Of a DNA stretch of 63,817 bases, positions 33,002 to 41,396 are shown in pieces (the first letter of the stretch is position 1; each line of letters opens with the position of its first letter). The position numbers and the translations under genes are program-made. This DNA is from WYZ-LMO2 sp038731605. GTDB taxonomy: Archaea > Halobacteriota > Archaeoglobi > Archaeoglobales > Archaeoglobaceae. The notes beneath the pieces are model-generated. The model was given only the letters and a program-made list of their open reading frames with translations. It was not told where the DNA came from and did no database searches. The stretch spans positions 1 through 63,817 of the forward strand of contig JAVYQP010000007.1 of assembly GCA_038731605.1 (NCBI GenBank), in the 5' to 3' direction.

Positions 33002-33415
33002 ATGGACGCTGAACAACTTGCGGAAAAAGTTGGTAGCGCACCTTGGTATAAACTGCTCGGAATGAAGATAGAACTCGGGGAAACGATCTCCATTGTTCTC
33101 GAAGTTCAGGAGAGACACCTACAAGCCCTCGGCGTTGCCCATGGTGGAGTGATTGCGAGTGTCCTCGACTCCGCCATAGGGCTAAACATAAACAAGGAGC
33201 TCGTTGGCAAAAAGAAGGTAGCGGTGACTTCACAGCTCAACGTTCACTACCTAAAACCCGTAACTCTTGGAAAAATCAAAGCTACCGCAAAACCGCTTTA
33301 CATAGGTTCAAAAGTCGCAGTTGGGTTTGGAGAGCTCAAAGATGAGAATGGAGACGTTCTTGCGGTTGCTACTGCAACTTTCTACATCCGTGACAGCGGT
33401 GGATTATTTCAGTAA
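33002..33415 (+). CDS. Hotdog-fold acyl-CoA thioesterase (PaaI-like)
   Basis: 137-residue hotdog domain protein. The signature HLQALGVAHGGVIASVLDSAIG holds the HGG motif and the catalytic acid (D) of PaaI-type thioesterases. It should hydrolyse acyl-CoA or aryl-CoA esters. It is probably monocistronic, with an A/T-rich promoter (TTAAATAAATTTTTA) upstream, and lies just before mdh. A role alongside the fatty-acid oxidation enzymes in this window is plausible but inferred. Confidence 0.88.
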   Translation: MDAEQLAEKVGSAPWYKLLGMKIELGETISIVLEVQERHLQALGVAHGGVIASVLDSAIGLNINKELVGKKKVAVTSQLNVHYLKPVTLGKIKATAKPLYIGSKVAVGFGELKDENGDVLAVATATFYIRDSGGLFQ

Positions 33416-33446
33416 AGCTTAAGGGGTTGAGGTGTGAGTTTTGTCC

Positions 33447-34328
33447 ATGAAACTCGGTTTCGTTGGTGCGGGGAGAGTTGGTAGCGTAACTGCGTTCACG
33501 TGCCTTTTAAACCTCGAATTAGACGAGATTGCCTTGGTAGATGTTTTAGAAGACTTAGCAGTCGGCGAAGCGATGGATCTCTCACACGCTGCGTCAGCAA
33601 TGGGAAAATTCCCGAAGATAACTGGTGGTAGTGACTACAGACTTTTGAAGGGGAGCGATGTCATCGTAGTCACCGCAGGACTCGCGAGAAAACCCGGAAT
33701 GACAAGGCTCGATCTCGCTGTGAAGAACGCTGGGATAATAAAGGAGATCGCAAAGAAAATAGCGGAAAATTCTCCAGAAAGCAAGATCCTTGTTGTTACA
33801 AATCCGATGGATCTCATGACCTACGTGATGTGGAAAGAAACTGGAAAGAAGAGGGAAGAAGTTTTTGGCATGGGGAACGTTTTGGATTCCTCGAGACTTG
33901 CGAGAGTTTTGCATGACATGAATGCGAAAGTCGAAAAAGCTTGGATAATCGGCGAACATGGTGATACGATGTTCATATCGGAGAGCTTGGCGAAGTTCAG
34001 CGGAAACGTAGACTGGGGCTTTGCAGAGAAAACGACAAGGGAAGTTGCGGCAGAAGTGATAAAGAGAAAAGGAGCGACGATCTTCGGTCCTGCGGTGTCG
34101 ATATACAGAATGGTAAAAGCCGTGCTCGAAGACACGGGCGAGATTATGCCCACGAGTGTCATTCTCGAAGGAGAATATGGGATAAGAGATGTTGCAATCG
34201 GAGTTCCAGCAAAACTGAGTAAGAGGGGGGCTGAAGTAATAGAGATGAAGCTGAGCATAGGAGATTTGGAGAAGCTCAGGAAGTCCGCTGAAGTTCTGAA
34301 GAGCAAGCTCAAGGAGATCGGATATTAA
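33447..34328 (+). CDS. mdh: Malate dehydrogenase
   Basis: NAD-dependent oxidation of malate to oxaloacetate. The 293 residues from ATG 33447 show the LDH/MDH fold: KLGFVGAGRVGS (NAD loop), VTAGLARKPGMTRLDL (with substrate arginines; R after LA is the malate-specific type), VVTNPMDLMTYV and IIGEHGDTMF (catalytic histidine). It is very similar to the Archaeoglobus enzyme. A TTG at 33441 sits better spaced from GAGGTG and would add two residues. The stop overlaps the convergent RHH gene by four bases. Confidence 0.95.
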   Translation: MKLGFVGAGRVGSVTAFTCLLNLELDEIALVDVLEDLAVGEAMDLSHAASAMGKFPKITGGSDYRLLKGSDVIVVTAGLARKPGMTRLDLAVKNAGIIKEIAKKIAENSPESKILVVTNPMDLMTYVMWKETGKKREEVFGMGNVLDSSRLARVLHDMNAKVEKAWIIGEHGDTMFISESLAKFSGNVDWGFAEKTTREVAAEVIKRKGATIFGPAVSIYRMVKAVLEDTGEIMPTSVILEGEYGIRDVAIGVPAKLSKRGAEVIEMKLSIGDLEKLRKSAEVLKSKLKEIGY

Positions 34329-34921
34329 CTCGTTTTTATAAAAATTCTTTCACCACTAATCTCAAAGCTCGCCTTGATGTTGAGCTGATCGAACAGAGTC
34401 TTTATTATCGACTTCGTGACGACTACGTTCTCCGCAACCGTCCTAAATATAAACTCACCCTCTTTGACCTTTGTGAACTCTCCCCCTCCGCCAAACTCGA
34501 TCGTTTTAAGGACTTCCTCAGCCTTTTCTGCACTTTTTGCGTCCTCTTTCCACTTGTGCCACACATAGAAAAGGTTTGCAAATCCACGAATCCCCCTTAG
34601 GAAATCCTCATCTTTTTCGATCTCTTCTGGGGAGAACTTTTCTTGGATTTTCTTAAGAAGGACTCTGTAAATCTCCCTGTCCATTATGACGTATTGTCTG
34701 AGCTCAACGTTGTAAATGTGAAAAGCAAGCCTCACAAAGTCTTTTGGAATCTTCTCCATGTCGTAACCCGCAGTCTTAAAGGCTTTGAAGAGTCGGTAGT
34801 AGATGTCAAGGGCTCTCCTAAAAATCTGGCTGTAGCTGTCCATTCCCTCTTTGCGGAGATCCTCGAGCATTTCTATGTCACTATCTGTCAAGGAAATCGT
34901 TACTCGGTGGTAAAGCTTCAT
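34325..34921 (-). CDS. Ribbon-helix-helix DNA-binding protein with C-terminal domain
   Basis: 198 residues from ATG 34921. The first 45 fit a ribbon-helix-helix fold (YHRVTISLTDSDIEMLEDL, then SYSQIFRRAL). The remaining 150 residues form an alpha/beta domain with EFGGGGEFTKVKEGEFIF that I do not recognise; it may sense a ligand or mediate oligomers. A likely transcription regulator, with targets unknown. It is divergent from the PhoU/RCK_C gene and may control it. Confidence 0.75.
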   Translation of the reverse strand: MKLYHRVTISLTDSDIEMLEDLRKEGMDSYSQIFRRALDIYYRLFKAFKTAGYDMEKIPKDFVRLAFHIYNVELRQYVIMDREIYRVLLKKIQEKFSPEEIEKDEDFLRGIRGFANLFYVWHKWKEDAKSAEKAEEVLKTIEFGGGGEFTKVKEGEFIFRTVAENVVVTKSIIKTLFDQLNIKASFEISGERIFIKTS

Positions 34922-35033
34922 AAACTCAATTCGACTCACGCATTTAAAACTTTAGAATCTAAAGGTGCCGAGCTTGCGATTAGGCTTTGGCGAAGAAAAG
35001 TCTTAAATTGCTAAAAGCCATAGATAGAGTAAG

Positions 35034-36215
35034 ATGACGAAGACTGTAAAGGACTTGCTCGTCGAGATCAGAAATGCGAGTGAGTTGGTGATAGACCTCG
35101 CCTATTCTTCAGTGCTATACGATGCCGAAGACATTGCCGAAGAAGTTCTCGAACTTGAAGCCAAGTTCTACGAGTTGCTCAACGAGCTTCGAACGATTGC
35201 TGCGCTTTCAGTCAGGAGGATCGAGGATGCAAAGAAGATGTCCGCAATCCTCCAGATTGCGAATGCGAGTCAAAAGATGAGTAGCGCTGCAGGTGATAAG
35301 TCTGCGCTCGTCCTTCGTGGATACAAGTTGCCGAAGGACATTGTGAAGCTGATCTTGAACCGATCCGAGGAGACTATACTCAAGCTCAACGTCCCCGAGA
35401 ACTCGCAGATCGCAGGGAAAACGCTTGGCGAGGTTAAATTCCAGAAAGTGACAGGAATGAGGGTTATTGCAATAAAAAGAGACCTCGAATGGATCTTCGA
35501 TGTAAACAGAGATACGAGAGTCATGAAGGGCGACGTTTTATTCGTGCGTGGAGACCCAAACATGGTCCCGAGGGTATACGAGTTCGTTCTTGGCGAGAAA
35601 AGAGAGCTTGAGACCGCAGTAGAACTCGAGATCCCTGAACTCGACGAAGCGGTTGACACGCTGATCGAGATGAAGAACCTCTCCGAACTTGCGGTCGATT
35701 TGGCGTATTCGTCGCTGATCTACGGAAACGAAGACGTTGCACTTGAAGTCGTTTACTTGGAGAGTCTCGTAGACAATCTGAAGTTCGAATTGGAAAAGTT
35801 AGTCCTCCTTGCGAGCAAGAAGTTGAGCGATCCTTCCACGTTGATACCAATTCTCGAGCTCGCCCATAGCTCAGAACAGATTGCAGACGCTGCGAGAGAG
35901 ATAGCAGAAGTCTTGCTTAAGAAGATGGAGCTACCCTCGATCTTTAAGGATGCGATGAAGAAGGCAAACGAAGTTCTGACGATCTTTACAGTCTGCGAGA
36001 ATTCGCACCTTCAAGGCAAAACTTTGGGAGAAGCGAGGGTGGAGACAAACACGGGGATGCATGTGATAGCGGTGAAGAGAAGGGGAGAATGGATAACGAG
36101 ACCAACCGCAAGCACAAAGATCTTCGCCGGAGACGTTTTGATCGCAAAGGGACCAAGAGAGGGGGAAAAAGAGCTTGCGAATATCTGCGCTACAGTTACG
36201 AAACAAGTTCCTTGA
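35034..36215 (+). CDS. Duplicated PhoU plus RCK_C (TrkA_C) protein
   Basis: 393 residues built as two similar halves. Each has a PhoU-like helical domain (NASELVIDLAYSSVLYDAED; second copy NLSELAVDLAYSSLIYGNED) and then an RCK_C domain (AGKTLGEVKFQKVTGMRVIA; second copy QGKTLGEARVETNTGMHVIA). Proteins of this type regulate potassium or divalent-cation transport and often sit beside a channel gene; none is present here. It is soluble. The two RCK_C copies probably bind a nucleotide such as c-di-AMP, which is an inference from family knowledge. It overlaps convergent mfnB by 20 bases. Confidence 0.87.
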   Translation: MTKTVKDLLVEIRNASELVIDLAYSSVLYDAEDIAEEVLELEAKFYELLNELRTIAALSVRRIEDAKKMSAILQIANASQKMSSAAGDKSALVLRGYKLPKDIVKLILNRSEETILKLNVPENSQIAGKTLGEVKFQKVTGMRVIAIKRDLEWIFDVNRDTRVMKGDVLFVRGDPNMVPRVYEFVLGEKRELETAVELEIPELDEAVDTLIEMKNLSELAVDLAYSSLIYGNEDVALEVVYLESLVDNLKFELEKLVLLASKKLSDPSTLIPILELAHSSEQIADAAREIAEVLLKKMELPSIFKDAMKKANEVLTIFTVCENSHLQGKTLGEARVETNTGMHVIAVKRRGEWITRPTASTKIFAGDVLIAKGPREGEKELANICATVTKQVP

Positions 36216-36900
36216 GCTTTTTCACGAGCTCTCTTTTAATCTTCGAGTTCCTACCAGATTCGCACACTATGGTTCTAACACCTATTATATCCGGGGAGAG
36301 CTCCTTCAAAGTCCCTATGTGATTCCAGCCTAAATTGCCAGCGAGAGCGCAAAGCAATCCGTTTTCCTTCGCCATCCTGACGAAGTTACGCATGTCTTCG
36401 ATCTTCATGTGGTCGAATATCGAGGTTCCGTCTTTTATCGCTGTATCGACCATCACAACGTCCGCACCATGCTTCGCTGAGATCGGAGGCAACTTAAGCG
36501 GATCTATCGAGTTTATCCTGTAAAAATCGCCGTATCCAGCGATCACAACTCTTTTTGCATCGTCATAATCCTTCACAGCCTTCACAACTGCCTTTATCAT
36601 CTCCTCTGCTTCCAATTCGTTTTTAACTCCGTAAAGACCAACTTTTATGTAATCCGCTCCTGCAATCGCCGCTCCAAGGGCCGCGAGGCTTGCGGTTCCC
36701 GGTTTGAAGGGCATGTCTCCAGTCGTTGCGCTGACTTCTTTGCGGTATTTCTTTGCGATGTTGGCGACATCTCTTATAACCCATGGAAAGTTAGCGCCGA
36801 GAGAGCCTTCGGATGGGTTCTTCACGTCTATTATATCCGCCCCTCCCTCGATCGCCTCCAAAGCCTCGCTTAAGTCCTTCGGACTGACAAGAACGAGCAT
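36196..36900 (-). CDS. mfnB: (5-formylfuran-3-yl)methyl phosphate synthase MfnB
   Basis: Condenses two glyceraldehyde-3-phosphate molecules to the furan precursor of methanofuran. The 234 residues match the family from the start: LVSPKDLSEALEAIEGGADI, then the Schiff-base lysine K27 in DVKNPSEGSLGANFPWVI and K86 in DYIKVGLYG. GLLCALAGNLGW near the end is also conserved. It is monocistronic and divergent from the deoxyhypusine synthase gene. mfnF, a later step, is at 27.6-28.5 kb. Confidence 0.92.
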   Translation of the reverse strand: MLVLVSPKDLSEALEAIEGGADIIDVKNPSEGSLGANFPWVIRDVANIAKKYRKEVSATTGDMPFKPGTASLAALGAAIAGADYIKVGLYGVKNELEAEEMIKAVVKAVKDYDDAKRVVIAGYGDFYRINSIDPLKLPPISAKHGADVVMVDTAIKDGTSIFDHMKIEDMRNFVRMAKENGLLCALAGNLGWNHIGTLKELSPDIIGVRTIVCESGRNSKIKRELVKKLKELVS

Positions 36901-36968
36901 CGATAGATGTTTTTCGGCTGGTATATATGTTTTTTGAAACTTTTATATCGCCTTGCAAGAGTCTACGC

Positions 36969-37859
36969 ATGGAAGTGAAGCCGATCAAAGTTAAAGAAGG
37001 GATGAGAGTCTCCGAACTAATCGAATCCTTCTCGTTCTCAGCGTTCAACGCTCGCAGACTTGCAGAATCCGCAAAGCTCTGGAGAAAGATGATTGAAGAG
37101 AAAGCCTTCATTTTTTTAACCCTTGCCGGAGCGATGATCCCTGCGGGGATGAGGGAAATCGTTAAAGACATGCTCGAAAAAGAACTCGTTAACTCGTTGG
37201 TTCTCACGGGAGCAAATCTCGTGCACGAGATCTGCGAAGCCCTTGGTTTTAAGCACGAAATTGGAGATGCGAATGCGAGCGACGTTGAACTTGCAGAAAG
37301 TGACATCAACAGAATTTACGACGTCTTTATCTCCACTTCCTCGTTCATGGCGGTTGAGGAGTTCCTTGCGAGTCTTTTCAGAGATCTCGAAGGTAGTTGC
37401 TCAAGTCGTGAACTCGTTTGGCTGATCGGTAGCAAACTCGAGAACTCTTTTTTAAGAACCGCATTCGATAAAAAGATCCCAGTTTTTTGCCCCACTTTCC
37501 ACGACTCAATCGCTGGTCTACACTTGGCGCTTTACGGCAAAAGAGTTGTCCTCGATTACAAAAAAGACGTTTCCGAAATACTCGATCTCTGTTCGCAGAA
37601 GAGAAAAATGGGCATCGTGATCGTCGGAGGCGGAGTTCCGAAGAACTTTGCGTTACAGGCGATGTTATTGTCGAACGGATTCGACTATGCGATACAGATA
37701 ACAACTGACTCTCCGCAGTTCGGTGGCTTAAGTGGTGCAACGCTCGAAGAGGCGAAGAGCTGGTGCAAGCTGAAAAAAGATGCAAAAGCTGTGACTGTTT
37801 ACTGCGATGCAACGATTGCGTTGCCGTTGATCTGTTCCTATCTCGTTGACAACAAATGA
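36969..37859 (+). CDS. dys: Deoxyhypusine synthase
   Basis: Transfers the butylamine part of spermidine to a lysine of aIF5A, the first step to hypusine. From ATG 36969 there are 296 residues, slightly short for the family. Features are LTLAGAMIPAGMR, LVLTGANLVHE, PTFHDSIAG (a catalytic His region), VGGGVPKNF and SWCKL, where K267 corresponds to the enzyme-intermediate lysine. An upstream start at 36927 is possible but would add residues absent from the family. Confidence 0.93.
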   Translation: MEVKPIKVKEGMRVSELIESFSFSAFNARRLAESAKLWRKMIEEKAFIFLTLAGAMIPAGMREIVKDMLEKELVNSLVLTGANLVHEICEALGFKHEIGDANASDVELAESDINRIYDVFISTSSFMAVEEFLASLFRDLEGSCSSRELVWLIGSKLENSFLRTAFDKKIPVFCPTFHDSIAGLHLALYGKRVVLDYKKDVSEILDLCSQKRKMGIVIVGGGVPKNFALQAMLLSNGFDYAIQITTDSPQFGGLSGATLEEAKSWCKLKKDAKAVTVYCDATIALPLICSYLVDNK

Positions 37860-37862
37860 ACT

Positions 37863-39053
37863 ATGATCCGCTGGGTTTACCCTGTCCTCGGTCTAATAAT
37901 CCTCGCAATGCTCGGAGGACTTTACACCTTCAGCCTCTTCTACAAACCCCTTCAGGAGTTTTACGAGCTAACCGATGTTGCACCCTTGGCATTTGCGTTC
38001 TCCATCGCAACCCTTACATACTCCCTCTCCATAATCCCAGCGGGCAGTCTCTACGATAGATTGGGACCAAAGTTCCCGCTTTTAGCGGGCGCTTCTTTTA
38101 TCTTCCTGGGATATCTCCTCGCAAGCACGATGAAGAGCTACGAATGGGAGACCGCAAGGACCTTCTATTACCTCTACTTAGGAGTCCTTCCGGGAATCGG
38201 AATCGCTCTTGTGGATGCCGTGCCACGTCCTCTTGCGGGAAAGTGGTTCCCCGAAAAGCCTGGGATTGTGGTGGGAATTGTTGCAATTGGGTTTGGAATA
38301 GGAGGGGCGTTGATAGCACCTCTTGTAGGCTATTTTCTGACTGCAATGGATATCTTCCACACCTTCATAGCCTTGGGTTTGCTTTACTTCGCAGTGATCT
38401 CGATCTGCTCAATTCCCATGAAAGATCCGCCAGTCAAAAAAGAAATCGTTTCGCTCGACCTTCGTGTGGTTTTAAAGAGCAAGATATTCTACAAGCTTTG
38501 GTTTGCCTTCCTCTTCTCAACGTTCTCTGGGCTATTGGTAATCGGAAACGCTGCAACGATTTTACTCGAGGGTGCAAAGGTGACACCACAGTTGGGAGAG
38601 ATGATAGAGGAGTTCATGGTCATAACCTCGATCTCGAATGCTCTCGGCAGAGTTCTCTGGGGGGCTCTTCTCGACAGAGTAGGAGTTAAAAAGGCTATGT
38701 TGCTTAATTTTCTCACAAGTAGCACATCAGTAATTCTGCTCTCCCAGTTCTTCGCAACGCTTCTCGTGTTCCCACTTGCGTCGATAATCTATGCGAACTA
38801 CGGTGGAACCCTTGCGATTTTTCCAGCGACTTCTTCGATGGTTTTCGGGCGAAGAGTTGCAGGACGAGCATATGGAGCTTTGTTCACCGCTTGGGGCATC
38901 TCTGGATTTATTGCTCCCTTCTTTGGAGCTTTGCTCAGAGACTTGACAAACAGCTACATCTTTGCATTCTATTCTGCATTCGCAGTAAGCTCCTTAGCCC
39001 TTGCGGTTTCGATTACGTTGCCACAAATGCGATTAAATTCTGAAAAGAGTTAA
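37863..39053 (+). CDS. MFS transporter, oxalate/formate antiporter (OFA) type
   Basis: 396-residue major facilitator with about 12 hydrophobic segments. The first helix pair (GGLYTFSLFYKPLQEFYELT) and motif A-like SLYDRLGPKFPLLAG fit the OFA group, as does GIGIALVDAVPRPLAGKWFPEKPG. The substrate is an organic anion such as a mono- or dicarboxylate, not resolvable here. It starts three bases after the deoxyhypusine synthase stop, although a functional link is unlikely. The end overlaps the convergent transglutaminase-like gene by 21 bases. Confidence 0.87.
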   Translation: MIRWVYPVLGLIILAMLGGLYTFSLFYKPLQEFYELTDVAPLAFAFSIATLTYSLSIIPAGSLYDRLGPKFPLLAGASFIFLGYLLASTMKSYEWETARTFYYLYLGVLPGIGIALVDAVPRPLAGKWFPEKPGIVVGIVAIGFGIGGALIAPLVGYFLTAMDIFHTFIALGLLYFAVISICSIPMKDPPVKKEIVSLDLRVVLKSKIFYKLWFAFLFSTFSGLLVIGNAATILLEGAKVTPQLGEMIEEFMVITSISNALGRVLWGALLDRVGVKKAMLLNFLTSSTSVILLSQFFATLLVFPLASIIYANYGGTLAIFPATSSMVFGRRVAGRAYGALFTAWGISGFIAPFFGALLRDLTNSYIFAFYSAFAVSSLALAVSITLPQMRLNSEKS

Positions 39054-39965
39054 AACGACTTCGAGATCCGGGAAGTTGGCTTTGGCTTCAAGCGTAAACG
39101 CATCCCAATCTCCCTCGACTTTTTCGAGCAATCTTTTTGCAAGCAACTCTGCGATTTTATCGGCGAAAGCGTCGCTGTAGTAATCCGCAAACCCCTCGAA
39201 CTTCATTCTGAGGACCAATTTTTCCCTAAAGCGATCCACACTCCCAAAAGAGAAGTTCTTCTTCATCTCATTCGCCATCAAGGCTTCAAGACGTTTCAGG
39301 TCATCTTTTGTGAACTCTTGATCTTGCATTCGTAGCTCCTCTGCGGTCAGATTCCCGATCTTCAGACCTTTGTCGTAGATCGTTACGTTGTCTATTCTTT
39401 TCCCCTCTCGTAGCCACTTGTTGTAATAGCTACCGAGATCCATTGGAGGCAGATTCTGGTCGAGAACGTAGAACTTGTCGAGAAAGACGAGCGACGCAAG
39501 GTGGTCAACTTCTTCACCGTGGAAGTCTATCAACGCCACATAGGACTTGCAGTTGTTGCTGAGCATCAAAGCGGTCGTGAGTATCGCAATATCTCCGCAG
39601 ATCCCTTTCCCAAGCCTTACAGTCTCTTCTGGAGTCTGATAAAAACGCTCAGGAGTTTGAACGATCACATCTCTGCCTTTGAACGTTATCACCGGGGGCG
39701 GAAGAGAGGCTTTGACGTGGTCGTAGCGGATGTTTTCCTGAACCCATTCCAAGGTTTTCCATGCGGAGTCTATGCAATTTGCACCGTGGAGATCTAAAAC
39801 GCCCGAGACTTTCTCGATCTCCTCAGCAGAGAGCGTCTTGTTTAAAGCGCACTCGAGGTCGTATCTCCAAACTTTTTCGCAGTATTCCTCTTTGCTAATT
39901 CCCCCAAGACCCAAGCAAAAAGACAAGAGCACAGCTATCAAGACTACAGCGACTCGAGAGCTCAT
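39033..39965 (-). CDS. Transglutaminase-like lipoprotein (predicted secreted)
   Basis: 310 residues. The N-terminal hydrophobic segment (4-20) ends in LSFC, a possible lipobox with C17, so the protein is probably anchored outside the cell. A transglutaminase-like core has a Cys-His-Asp triad: C123 in GKGICGDIAIL, H155 in VDHLASLVFL and D169 in FYVLDQNLPP. Such domains act as peptidases or cross-linkers. The target is unknown. It starts in the stop of the DUF5611-like gene upstream (ATGA). Confidence 0.8.
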   Translation of the reverse strand: MSSRVAVVLIAVLLSFCLGLGGISKEEYCEKVWRYDLECALNKTLSAEEIEKVSGVLDLHGANCIDSAWKTLEWVQENIRYDHVKASLPPPVITFKGRDVIVQTPERFYQTPEETVRLGKGICGDIAILTTALMLSNNCKSYVALIDFHGEEVDHLASLVFLDKFYVLDQNLPPMDLGSYYNKWLREGKRIDNVTIYDKGLKIGNLTAEELRMQDQEFTKDDLKRLEALMANEMKKNFSFGSVDRFREKLVLRMKFEGFADYYSDAFADKIAELLAKRLLEKVEGDWDAFTLEAKANFPDLEVVLTLFRI

Positions 39966-40270
39966 ATCGACTCTACTTCTTTTCTCAGCATCTTTTGTCT
40001 TTCCTTTGCGGTGTAACCCGTGAGCTCCTCGAGGAAGCGGTTGTAAGTTTTTATCGTCTTCAAAGCGGTCTCGTCGTCCACGAGTCTCGTTTTGGTTTCG
40101 ACGAGCAAAACTTTTCCATCGAGCTTTGCCCTCAACTCCTCTATTGCACCAAAGTTCCTCACCACGTAAAAATCTCCATCTTTTTCGAAGCTTTCAAAGT
40201 GTTTTCTCAGCATCTCCTCAACTCTATGTTGCGTGGCTTGGAATCCACGTTTGAACCTATACTCCCTCAT
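39962..40270 (-). CDS. Small archaeal protein, DUF5611-like
   Basis: 102 residues from ATG 40270; an ATG at 40288 would add six. The protein is basic, begins MREYRFKRGF and ends with TIKTYNRFLEELTGYTAKER. I associate this pattern with the small conserved euryarchaeal family DUF5611, from memory. No catalytic motif is visible. It overlaps the transglutaminase-like gene by four bases and is divergent from rtcA. Confidence 0.7.
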   Translation of the reverse strand: MREYRFKRGFQATQHRVEEMLRKHFESFEKDGDFYVVRNFGAIEELRAKLDGKVLLVETKTRLVDDETALKTIKTYNRFLEELTGYTAKERQKMLRKEVESI

Positions 40271-40317
40271 ACAGGGGATTTCGATCAAGGATTTTTAAAC
40301 CCATTGAAACTATCTTC

Positions 40318-41319
40318 ATGCTCAAGATCGACGGCAGTTATGGCGAAGGAGGTGGGCAAATACTGAGAACTTCCATAGCGCTCTCATGCATAACGGGGAA
40401 GGAGGTTGAGATAACAAAGATCAGAGCAAATCGCCCAAAACCTGGTCTCGCAGCTCAGCACTTGAAGGGGATCGAGGTTGCAAAGCTGATAAGCGACGCA
40501 GAGGTTGAAGGGCTTAAAATTGGATCAACGAGGGTTGTTTTCAAGCCAAAGCGCATAAGGGGTGGGAACTACAAGATAGACATCGGAACCGCTGGAAGCG
40601 TAACGCTAATCCTACAAACAATTCTCCCACCGCTCCTTCTTGCAGAGAGACCTTCGAAGCTCGAGATAATCGGTGGAACCGACGTTGCATGGTCTCCCAC
40701 GGTAGACTACTTCAGAAGGGTGACCGTAAAAGCCATTTCAGAACTCGGAGCCAAGGTTTCTGTCGAGCTAAAGGCTCGTGGCTATTACCCAAAGGGAGGG
40801 GGAAGAATTGCGATCGAGATTGAGCCTTCAAAGCTCAGCGGAAAATTCTTTGAACGCCCTGACTGCGAGATCCTCGGCATAAGCCACTGCCAAAACCTGC
40901 CAGAGCATGTGGCAATTAGGCAGAGAGATTCTGCGCTCGAATTCCTCGAAAAACACGGATTGAAGGCAAAGATTGACGTAGAAGTCCTCAGGGGACTTTC
41001 GACGGGGAGCGGGATTACGATCTGGTGTGGCTACAAAGGTGCCTCAGCGCTTGGGGAGAAGGGAAAGAGAGCTGAGGATGTCGGATTTGAAGCTGGGAAG
41101 AGCTTTTACGAAGAGTTCACGCTTCCGGGAGTTTTCGATTCCCATCTGGCGGACCAAATCATGGTGTTTTCTGCAATTGCGAAAGGTATAACGAAGTTCT
41201 CCACCACAAAGATCACAACACACCAAATAAGCAACCAATACGTCATAAACCTGTTCCTTGAGAATGCGGTGAGGATAGACGAGGAAAAGAAAGAGATCGA
41301 AATCCATGGCGTTTTCTGA
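40318..41319 (+). CDS. rtcA: RNA 3'-terminal phosphate cyclase
   Basis: Converts RNA 3'-phosphates to 2',3'-cyclic phosphates with ATP. The 333 residues show GSYGEGGGQILRTSIALS at the start, RANRPKPGLAAQHL, GTAGSVTLILQ and PKGGG. TTHQISNQYVI contains H302, matching the histidine that forms the AMP intermediate. The gene is divergent from the DUF5611-like gene and is followed by a C/D box sRNA on the opposite strand. Confidence 0.95.
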   Translation: MLKIDGSYGEGGGQILRTSIALSCITGKEVEITKIRANRPKPGLAAQHLKGIEVAKLISDAEVEGLKIGSTRVVFKPKRIRGGNYKIDIGTAGSVTLILQTILPPLLLAERPSKLEIIGGTDVAWSPTVDYFRRVTVKAISELGAKVSVELKARGYYPKGGGRIAIEIEPSKLSGKFFERPDCEILGISHCQNLPEHVAIRQRDSALEFLEKHGLKAKIDVEVLRGLSTGSGITIWCGYKGASALGEKGKRAEDVGFEAGKSFYEEFTLPGVFDSHLADQIMVFSAIAKGITKFSTTKITTHQISNQYVINLFLENAVRIDEEKKEIEIHGVF

Positions 41320-41321
41320 CG

Positions 41322-41375
41322 GCTCAGAACTCAAAACCATCATCACGGATCAGCGGGGTCCTGTCATCATCGCCA
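41322..41375 (-). ncRNA. C/D box sRNA (2'-O-methylation guide)
   Basis: On the minus strand all four boxes appear in order with archaeal spacing: C box ATGATGA (41370-41364), 10-base guide CAGGACCCCG (41363-41354), D' CTGA (41353-41350), 3-base spacer, C' GTGATGA (41346-41340), 12-base guide TGGTTTTGAGTT (41339-41328) and D CTGA (41327-41324). GGC before the C box can pair with GCC after the D box. By the D+5 rule the targets would contain CGGGGUCCUG and AACUCAAAACCA. I could not match these to rRNA or tRNA by eye. The spot lies between two convergent gene ends, with no coding frame. Confidence 0.83.
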
Positions 41376-41396
41376 CTCTTCATAGACCCACGGGTA

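Noticed and set aside
36927..36968. Upstream start for deoxyhypusine synthase
   Set aside because: The 14 added residues include an F/C-rich stretch absent from the family and overlap the A/T-rich promoter. The ATG at 36969 fits better.
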